Source: Gari tellinella
Taxonomy: Eukaryota; Mollusca; Bivalvia; Cardiida; Psammobiidae
DNA length: 64,000 bases
Assembly: GCA_922989275.2 (NCBI GenBank)
Contig: OV277870.1
Coordinates: forward strand, 29,222,742 to 29,286,741
Reading direction: 5' to 3'
Shown here: piece by piece, positions 55,406 to 64,000 of the stretch
Layout: every line of letters starts with the position of its first letter
Position numbering within the stretch: position 1 is the first letter of the stretch
The notes under the pieces: model-generated
What the model saw: the letters and a program-made list of their open reading frames with translations, nothing else
Databases searched by the model: none
Told to the model about the DNA's origin: nothing
Made by a program: the position numbers and the translations under genes

Positions 55406-57503
55406 GATGTAACAATTGCCAATTATAGTTAAGTACAGAGTTGTTTTCCTTAGGTATTTATAGCAAAACATCTCCATTTTGAAGAGTGAACATTGAGGCA
55501 ACAATGGCAGAAAGAAGTTTTAAGATCGTGATTTGAAATAAGGAATCACTGACCATTTTAGTGCTGAGGCTGGTACCATACATTTTGAACACATTTTGTA
55601 ACGATGTATTATTCTGCCTTTGACTGCAATAATCATTATTCTCTTTTTGCACAAAATGTATGCATTTAAGATATGATAAATTGTGTCATAAAGTTCCAGT
55701 ATTTAGTGTGAATTAGTATGGTTAGAATGTCATTTAGGTGAAATACATCCTTGATGTAACGATCCTTGATGTAACAGTGAAATTGTTACATAAAGGACCA
55801 GAAACCGTTATTTCAAGGAAACCAGAGACCAAAAATCAATAAAAGAAAAAATATTTCAAGTAAACAGGTATTTTACATTGAAAATAATACTTTTTATAAG
55901 GGGTAGCATGTGATGAAAGAAAACATAAGCTGCTTCTGCTTACTAGTATTAGTCACCGGACAAATCCTGTTAAACGTGTGTTACATCAAGGAGGTGTTTC
56001 GTTACATGAAGGAAAACAGCTGTAAGATATTAATAAAATAGGAAGACTTTATACAGAATTTTAAAATTCACTTTTTGAAGTTGTTAGACATTATTTCAAC
56101 AGTTATTATTATGGAAATCATTACATATTCTTCCTAAAACTTTGCTATTTTCCTTAGCTGTTACATCAAGGAAATTATATTGTTACATAAAGGAAAGTTA
56201 CAATGTTACATAAAGGAAAACAAATTGCAAAACAGTTCAATATTTTCATTTTTATGTTGGATTAGTAATTACCTGAACTTTTCTATTTATTTTTTACGAG
56301 AAACTAAACATATGGCATAAATTTTGTATTGTAAGCTTTTAATTCAGAGCCTAATTTGTGTTACATCAAAGAATTAATATATCTATATATTTTCTGTAAC
56401 ACATTTATACTATTTGTTGCTTCTTATAAGCTACAGTAACCCCAAGTCTTTAAAAATAAGTGCAAACTAGATAGGAAATCCTGATTCATGTATTCTGCTC
56501 ATTGTTGGATATATCATGTATCCGTTTTCATTTAGAAATTGGAAAATCAAGTACACACTGATATTGTAATCCTTGCTGTTACAATATAAATTCAGTGATG
56601 TAACAGGAATGTAAAATTATAGTTGCATAGGTATTTTAGTTCCAGAAATTAATGTCATAGTAAAGCATTTATACTTGAAGAGACTACATGTATACTAAGT
56701 TGGCACTCAAACTCTTCTTTAAGCTTTATGAATCAGAAGAGTAATTTATTTCCTTAATGTAACATAGTTGCTTCTTTACTGTAACAGCCTGTCGCTAATA
56801 ATATGGAATGACTTTCAAATAACCCTAGTTTTGATACTAAGTAAGCAATCGCTAATCTGTTTTAACAGTTCTAAAATGTTTAATTGTTTTATTTACAGTT
56901 TGTTAATAATTATCAAACTTTTGACGTTTGGTATATCTTTGTATTTTCCTTAATGTAACATTGCTGTAGCTGCAGATTCCTTGATGTAACCATATTCTTT
57001 TTAACAAATAAAATCCACAGGCAATGGCAGTTTGGTGTAACTTTTGATCTAAATGATTGTATTTATTATACTACAGCATGGAATATCAGAGGAATCATGT
57101 TCAAGTTCTGAATGTTTTGTCAGTGTTAAAACAAAATGTCAATTATGACAGTTATTTTAGGCGCAAACCGTACATAATTGGACAATAAAATCAGCTGATA
57201 TAATTTGCAAAATTTACTATTAAGGAAATCTATTAGATGCTATTTATTGTGATGAAACACCTAATAAAATTGTTTTCATTCATTTTATGATATTGTACTT
57301 GTTTAAAGGATTGTTACATCAAGGAAATAGTTTTGCAATGGTGTTAAATATACGCCACACCTCGACAACCTGGGTATATTTAAGCCCCTTCTGTAACATA
57401 TTTCCACATTATAGACATGCATGGTGCTATAGTGTAAGCCATTTACCTGAGAGAGAATATCAAAATAATCTCATTCTTGACATCAGAATTGTTACATAAA
57501 AAA
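55406..57503. repeat. Dispersed bidirectional motif TCCTTGATGTAAC, at least 14 copies in 2.1 kb
   Basis: Plus-orientation copies start at 55748, 55763, 56751, 56947 and 56978. Inverted copies (GTTACATCAAGGA or GTTACATAAAGGA) start at 55785, 55980, 56001, 56160, 56182, 56205, 56360, 57313 and 57491 (the last weak). Half-sites GATGTAAC lie at 55406 and 56597. Intervening sequence is unique-looking and AT-rich. No known repeat family or protein was recognised. Confidence 0.8.
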
Positions 57504-58321
57504 ATATTGACTCGAATGCATTTTTTTGCTTTATGTTTGATCGACTTTCCTATGTAATTCTGGTGAACTAATTGTTTGAAATTGTCAATTTCAAACCGTA
57601 ATTGGAAGACAACTTGTCTAATCTACAAATAGAACACCACTCACTCGGAGAAGGGAGAGAACGCGTACAGCTTTAATGAAGGAGCGTAATATGATAACCT
57701 CCCTTAAAAACAGCATTTAATTTTTTTATCGCAATTTGATTTTAATTGAACTGTCTGCGACTTTAAATAGGGGTTTTGACATACCCAAACGGATAATATA
57801 AAAGTAGATCCTAACTTGGTCGGTATCTCTCCGCCGTATGGAAGATTTTCTTCGCGGCGGAGACTCCGCCCTCTTTCTAACTGGCTGGAACCGGATTCGA
57901 TTCGTAGGTTCATCGAGAATTGACCTGCATATTTTTAATACGATTACATAGAGACTTTACAGGGTGAATGTAAATATAAGAAAATGAAAACTACATATCA
58001 AATATTGTACAATCAGTAAGTTTTGACACGTAGAGCATTTGCAGGTTAAAAATGGGAAAGTTTAAAGGTGTCACAGACAGAAATTTCGACATATGCCTTA
58101 AGGCGATGTTTTCATAACTATCCCGGGGAATTCCAACTTAGACCTGCAATAAATGTCATATTGGGTATGATAATGGCGAGCACACACGTCAATTAAGTGG
58201 TAGCGTGCTCGTCTTTGTTTCTGTTGGTCAAAATTTCAATGCCGATCGCTCTTCCAACTAGAAGACTAGTAAAGTGGCAATCATTTTTGTCTCAAACGAA
58301 ACGTAGACATAACCTCGTTAA
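57504..58321. other. Intergenic, nothing recognised
   Basis: No gene recognised. A GC-richer patch at 57825-57905 (CTCCGCC, GGCGGAGACTCCGCC) is a small imperfect inverted repeat. Confidence 0.4.
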
Positions 58322-58540
58322 CCCATCTGCCGTACCCGGAGTACAAGGCTATTTGCAAACAGTCTTGACTGAATGTCAAACAGTTTTGATCCTGATAAGA
58401 CGATGAGTGACGCGGCGTCTCATCAGGATCAAAATTGTTTGACATTCAATTCAATATATCTTAAGTCAAAATACCAAAAATTAAAATTTAATAACTAGAA
58501 GCAGACGAAACTTGTTTGAAACTGACGTCATTGTATTGAC
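58322..58540. mobile_element. Fam-3-related copy
   Basis: TTAA at 58318-58321, CCCATCTGCCGTACC left. The hairpin arms are long: ATGTCAAACAGTTTTGATCC and complement, tip GACGATGAGTGACGCGGCGT. Confidence 0.65.
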
Positions 58541-58944
58541 CTTTTTGTAAATATCTCGTAATACGAAGACACAGTAAACATATATTATATTAAGTCTTTT
58601 TTCACGAAAATGGAACATATATTCTATCAACACGGTATATTAAAATGTAATGTGACAGTGCTTCTTTTGTTTTTTTTATTTATTTTCGTTTACAGCTAAC
58701 GCACTCTTGTTCCTAAAATATCCTTTCTTTAACATTACTATATCTAAAAGAGAGACTAACTTGTCGCCTTCAATACACCAATAACGTACATAGGGACACG
58801 GGGACTGTTCTGTTAGAAGGGCATATGTAAGATGCACATATTCTTGGATTTCCTAAATTCGTTCAAATAAAAAGCTATTCAAATAAATACGAAATACTCA
58901 AGCAGGAAACGTAACACAAACAATACACCCACCTCTCAAGCAGA

Positions 58945-58994
58945 ACACACACACACAGTCATACCACAACAAACACACACACACACACACACAC
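58945..58994. repeat. AC microsatellite
   Basis: (AC)6 at 58945-58956 and (AC)11 at 58973-58994. Confidence 0.9.
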
Positions 58995-59059
58995 GCAATA
59001 CCATTCCTTCATCTACACACTAAATAGAAAACAACACGCAAGACAAACATAAAGCAAAG

Positions 59060-59193
59060 TGAATATAGGAGCCCGCCTTGGTACGGTCAGTAGCAATCAA
59101 TAACCAACTATAAATTAATTAATTATTAACAACCACTGGGGGGTTAAACATGGGTTTAGGGGCGCCCAACCTCACACTTATCTCCTATATTCA
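59060..59193. repeat. Short element with 13-bp perfect inverted ends
   Basis: GTGAATATAGGAG at 59060-59072 and its complement CTCCTATATTCAC at 59181-59193. The interior contains GGGGGGTTAAACATGGG. Confidence 0.6.
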
Positions 59194-59734
59194 CCTATAA
59201 AGACAAACAGTGTACATAAAATATAAACCCTGTTCCACAACCTCACAATCAAAAAGACCGCCAGCACAGTAAGTAAATACATGTAAAACATTTAGCAAAA
59301 ATTATATGACAAGATCATTAGTAACATGGGAAAGAATTAAACATTCAAGCCCGTGTTAAAAATAACCCACTATGGCAACGGTCAAATTGTACTCAAGCGA
59401 CTAGTCTGTAGTTACGAGTAACTGTAAGACATGGAAGGGTCTAGGGTACGACAGAGAGGGAGAGAAAAAACAAAGCACGAAAATCCGACATAACTCTCCC
59501 GGTTAAGGACGGCTATAAAGATACATCATCATGTAGTGCTAAGCCCTGTCTGTCGTCGCACAACCAAAGAGGAAAGCATAGTTATCAATTGTACATTGAT
59601 CGATAACCAAACGTGAAGTGCGCAGCAATATAGTTGGATCATAATCTTTTTTGAGGAAAAAAAGCTTGTTAGGCGAAAGGATCGGAAACTTTAATTGTAT
59701 TTTTATATTTACTTTTTATAATGCTTAAGTACTG

Positions 59735-59836
59735 AACCAATTTGTTCCCACGATCCCATATATTGGACATAGGCAAACAGTGTAGACTCTGATCAGACGC
59801 CGCATAATGCGGCGTCTTATCAGAGTCTACACTTTT
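59735..59836. repeat. Fam-2 end with intact hairpin
   Basis: CCAATTTGTTCCCACGATCC, CAAACAGTGTAGACTCTGAT, GACGCCGCATAATGCGGCGT, then breaks off at TTTTTTTGACAATG. Confidence 0.7.
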
Positions 59837-60079
59837 TTTGACAATGTAGGTTTGTTTAAGAAAAAGCTTAAACACATTATTTTAGTCACTTTTATTCATT
59901 GTTTTAAAGAAACTTAGTAACCACATGTGTGTCTTAACTGATTTATGTAAAGTATAATTAATTTAAGTGTATCATGTCCTTATTTTGTATAAAATAGTTT
60001 TATGCTTTCAGGATTGTATATAACATGTTTTAATAATTATAACGTTTCATGCTATTCTGTAAACGTAATAGGATGCTTT

Positions 60080-61140
60080 AGTTTGTTTGTGGGAAATCAT
60101 CATCCTGAAATCATCATCATTTCATCGCATCGTCCCTTATCATTCCTCGGCACTATATGACCTGTTCTGTGTCGCAGTACCGACGAACAAAGCGCAAATA
60201 ATTCTCAACGGTGGTTTGGATATCGTACGCTGCTTAAACACCAAAATCATCGTCCAAAAATCATCTTCATGAAATCGTTTTCCTGATTGTTTTAATTTTT
60301 TTTGATTATTTTTTTCCTCTCATCGTCCCTCGCAATTAATCGGTGCTATATGACCTTTTCGGTGTCGCAACAACGCCGCATCCCCCAGCTCAGATATTCT
60401 TCCACGGTGGGTTTGACCCAATGCGCTCTTTCGTAGCCAATGAGATTGATCGAAATCATCGTCCTAAAATTACCATCCTGTTTTTGTCCAATGCGTTGTT
60501 TTGAAGCAAATATACTATGCCAAACTTCCAACGCAACACCCCGGATATTCCCATTACTTCCAATGTTAAACATGTCTTAAGCTAGTTTGGTCAATTCTGT
60601 AATGTGTGCATATCCTGAATAGATTTCTTCTACAATTCATAGAGTGGTCAATGGACAATATTCTTGGTTAACAAAATACCAAAAACAAAACGAATTGGCA
60701 TTTGGTCCCAAAAATATGGAATTTTGTGAAAACAAGTTTCCAGAAATCTCATTCCAATGCATTTTTAATGGGGAATGTTAACAAGAAATTAGCGATACGT
60801 TTGGATAGATGGTTATTATTCGTCAGAAGTGTCAATGGAAATTCGTTGCCAATATTAACAACTTTGAGGACAGTACATCAATTTAAAAACACAAATAAAA
60901 ACGTTTTAAAAAATTGTGTCAACTTTTCCATTGCTTAAAAAGACTCGCTCTGATATGAAAATAGAAGGGAACTCGGAGGTGTTGCGTTGGCAGTTTGACC
61001 TAGTATAGGATTAGCCAAAATCATCTTCCTGAAAACATCTTCCTGCAACAATCCCCATGAAATATTAATCCTGAAATCATCACAATCTCATCTCACCATC
61101 CCTCATCATTCGTTGGCGCTGTATGACATATAATATCTTC
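60080..61140. repeat. Cluster of a SINE/LINE-tail-like repeat (ATCATCNTCCTGAAATC...GGCGCTATATGACC)
   Basis: CGGCACTATATGACCTGTTC (60149), CGGTGCTATATGACCTTTTC (60341) and TGGCGCTGTATGACAT (about 61116) each follow an ATCATC-rich stretch and precede TGTCGCA in two cases. A single related copy is near 38790 (TTGGCGCTATATGACCTATT). The pattern resembles tails of molluscan SINEs. Confidence 0.5.
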
Positions 61141-61303
61141 TCTTATTATGATCATCATTTTATTTATTTTATTACTTTTTATTTAATAATTATTTGCATT
61201 ATTTCTTTACTGCTTTGATTATATCTCGATGTACAACGCCATTGAATACATGGTTTGTAAAAATAGGCGTTTAACACCAAATTATTAAGTTTCAAGTTTC
61301 AAG

Positions 61304-61417
61304 CTGATAGGAGTTTCAATATAAAACAAAATGAAAATGAAAATGAAAATTTTGACCAGGCATCCCGTTGATAAAAATTCAATATAAACATGGAAGAATC
61401 AACTGGGCATAAATGGA
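61304..61417. repeat. Fam-2 fragment
   Basis: GCTGATAGGAGTTTCAATAT, an (ATGAAA) expansion, TTTTGACCAGGCATCCCG and CATAAATGGATCAA. Confidence 0.65.
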
Positions 61418-63282
61418 TCAATGGTATCACCACAATAACAAATCTTACCTTAATTACACACATCCATTATAAGAAATAGAAGAGTTTAGTAAATTAGTCA
61501 GACCTTAATTGGTAAAAATATTTTCTATAGGACAATGTCAAATAAAATAGTGTTGCCGCATTTTAGAAAACATACTTAGTTGTTTGAACAAAATAACAGT
61601 GTAAACTATTGTTAGCATATAGACGATCTTTAAAGACAACGAGTTGAAACACGATTTCCATCAGTTCATTTAACCTTATGCTGAATTGCCATCTGCTTTA
61701 AATCTAAATTTTTCAAAAAGAAATCAAACTCATGTATTAGCTCTATGAACTTAAGAAATGTTGAATATGAGTTCCATATAGTGTGTATTCTGATCAACTG
61801 TCAAACTGCTTTCTAATGATAACTAAATTGCGCTAAGCATGCACGAAGTTAATTTTGTTAGACTGTGTTTGATTAGAGGCATGCGTTGACTTTCTATTTC
61901 CTTAATTGAAAGTAGAGCGTAACAGCTGAAAACACAACTTCAAAATCCCTAAAATACTTTAGATCTGATCAACTGATTGGGGTCAAAAATATTATTAATA
62001 CTTGCTATCTAAGCTTTGATAACAGACGGTAAGAGAACACTAAAGACGACCAGGATTGCATTCATGGAGGTTTGAAGCATTCCGGTACCTCCATGAATAT
62101 AATAATGTTCCTAATAATTCCTTAGGATTCAATATCACTACTGAATTTTAGAAAGTAGTTAAATAGAGAATCTGACACGAGTGTCCATTATTTAACCATT
62201 TTAAAACGTAGGTTGAAGTCCCTCCGCCATATGTATTTTTCGCCAAAACGCGACGTTTGTTGTAGTAACATCGTCAATGACGTCATTAAGCATCATGCTT
62301 CATGCAGCGCTTGTAGAGAGCAGTTTGACTAGGTGAAAGTAGTCCCGACAAGGCGTGGCATGATTGTGTTTCACGGGGTTATGACAATAAAATTAAAGCC
62401 ACTCAGAGCTAACCAAAAGTGAAGAAAACAAGCAATATTAAATTATAGTGAAATAATACTGGTTTCTGCCATGTTTTAGCAAGAACGATTTAACGTTTCA
62501 CCTGCATCTTTGTATACGCACTTATTCAAAACACTAGACCCCCATGTGTATTTTATTTCATCTAAAAGGCTCACGCTCTTCGCCAAGGCACACTTCCTGC
62601 ATGTGTTCGTCATTTCACTGCTTGCCGAGACAGTTGACCTTTATGTGTTCTTCAAATCATCTACATGGAGTACACAGTTGGCTTAAGCACTTCACCGGTA
62701 TGTGTACTTAATTACATCAATATAGTTTACATTGTTAGCAAGGACATTATTATGTGTACTTCATTTCATCTAGTTGGCTTACAGTGTTTGTCAGAACAGT
62801 GAATATAATTTCAAGCAGAATGAAATTATGATTTGTACCATCAACTTTTGTTTTGATGTGTTATGAAACATTCTTTGTTAGGACATATCAAGAAATTAAC
62901 ATGTTCGCACCTTAAACTTAACATTAACATTTTCAGTTTCTAATAAGTAGTGTCCATTTAGAATTGCGGTTTTGTGTGAAATAAATTACAAAAAGACAAA
63001 CAGTGCAGAACCTGATCAAATAACTACTATAATTACATTCCGATAGTTGTTTCATTGTACTCGTTTACACTTCACTAGGTATGAATAAGTATTCACTTTA
63101 TCCTGGTCTCTGAGATTGATAAATCGAATGAACTTCGTAAACAATATTCTAGACACATGCACAACGACATTATTACAAAACAACTGCTCTCCGGAGATCG
63201 GATTCTCATCTAATTGAGAGCAATTTGCAAATGCCTTTACACTTAATTATCTTGCATATGGTTTTAGCATCAAACAGTATAA
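61418..63282. other. Intergenic with small repeats
   Basis: No gene recognised. A short hairpin ATTCATGGAGGT/ACCTCCATGAAT lies at 62060-62098. A Fam-H copy, inverted relative to 6655-6790, is at 62205-62320 (TTTTTCGCCAAAACG, AATGACGTCATTAAG, ATGCAGCGCTTG). Confidence 0.45.
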
Positions 63283-63480
63283 CCCTTTCATTATGGTTCT
63301 TGTACCACTTGTTTCAAATGTTTGTCTGTATTTCTGTTAATTTCGACTTCAAATATACTGTCTAGCTTAAAATGCCTAAGTGTGTCAAAATCAACAACCA
63401 GGTGTCTAGTAACTTGAAGTTTGATCTAGATCCAAACTATTTATAATTTACTCTGTAGCCGTGTTAAACAGTAAAAGGGA
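63283..63480. repeat. Fam-3 copy, heavily decayed
   Basis: CCCTTTCATTATGG left, AGATCCAAACTATTTATAAT and AACAGTAAAAGGG right. The hairpin is gone. Confidence 0.5.
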
Positions 63481-64000
63481 TGATCTGTTATGGGTCATCA
63501 ATCTTATCAGTTTAAATGATATTAGGGTTTGAATGTGTACGCCTGCAATGCCCCAATGGGAGAGATTTAATGCTTTCGCTGCCAGGATAGCATTTGTTTC
63601 AAATTCATGGTCTGAGTTCACCTCTCAAAATTACACTTCTGTTTTTTTGTCAAATGAATATCCGATAAAAATAAAAAAATAAAAAACGTTTAGATCTTAG
63701 ATCCGAACGATGTGTAAAGCTTAGTAGTTTTTGTGTGCGAAAGTGCGTAGATTCATTACCTATAATACTTAATTATTACAGGATAAACACCAACGTAGTA
63801 GGCGTTGCATCAGAGAAAAATGCCATTGTTTGCTAATAAACATGTCTGTATTAATACAAACTTTTTTATGCCAACAATTTAGAATCTGTATCTGATTAGA
63901 TTCAAGAATGTTAGCCATTTACATGTAGATAGAAACAAATTTTAATAATTAAAAAATAATGCTGTTATTCTTTAGTTTCCTACACCAAGTGGGAGATATA

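Noticed and set aside
60702..60938. 78-codon plus-strand open frame
   Set aside because: No similarity recognised; it lies within a repeat cluster.

Overview
This is a eukaryotic, intron-containing, AT-rich, repeat-dominated window, most likely from a bivalve mollusc. The case rests on a lineage-typical secreted C1q-domain gene, a SINE with the conserved metazoan SINE core, a Tc1/mariner relic, a non-LTR retrotransposon fragment and a very dense population of foldback MITEs. The shared palindrome built on GATCAGACGCC reminds me of dreissenid mussel (Dreissena) genome sequence; that is recall, not a search result.

Only one gene looks cellular and intact. It is a two-exon, minus-strand secreted coiled-coil/C1q-domain protein (exon 1 at 13079-13568, exon 2 at 10221-10645) with clean GT/AG junctions that preserve the reading frame. 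Its 2.4-kb intron carries two foldback elements. The other coding remains are transposon-derived: a non-LTR reverse transcriptase truncated at its YxDD catalytic motif (28448-29641, minus) and a decayed Tc1-type transposase (46485-47445, plus).

Most of the rest consists of non-autonomous DNA transposons, named here by family. Fam-1 is about 246 bp, TA-flanked, with ends CAGTGGAGAATCTG. Fam-2, Fam-3 and Fam-4 are about 200-245 bp, have CCC(A/T)TT-type ends and are flanked by TTAA, which suggests piggyBac-like mobilisation. Fam-5 is TA-flanked with ends CAGTSGAA. Fam-E is a foldback with ends CTGGGRCCCGTTT. Fam-F is about 930 bp with GCTCACCTGAG ends. Fam-G has subterminal CTACAACGA repeats. 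Fam-H is a short TGACGTCA-rich repeat. Fam-1, Fam-2, Fam-3 and Fam-G share a central ~65-bp perfect hairpin whose arm bases differ by family but stay complementary.

Layout: 0-9 kb holds a GACCCCCGG-repeat element, Fam-3/4/5/2 copies, a SINE and a train of three TTAA elements sharing junctions. 9-14 kb is the C1q gene. 14-24 kb holds a mariner-like element, a Fam-G copy carrying a 153-bp hammerhead-like insertion, and many MITEs. 24-31 kb holds the LINE fragment. 31-34 kb has a ~0.8-kb palindrome and Fam-F. 35-45 kb is a Fam-1 cluster with nested insertions, including a three-level nest. 45.6-47.8 kb is a Tc1 element inside a Fam-E foldback. 48-54 kb has more MITEs. 55.4-57.5 kb is an otherwise repeat-poor stretch carrying at least fourteen copies of TCCTTGATGTAAC in both orientations. 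58-64 kb has a microsatellite, short repeats and decayed MITEs.

All calls come from reading the sequence; no database search was made, and boundaries of degenerate repeats are approximate.
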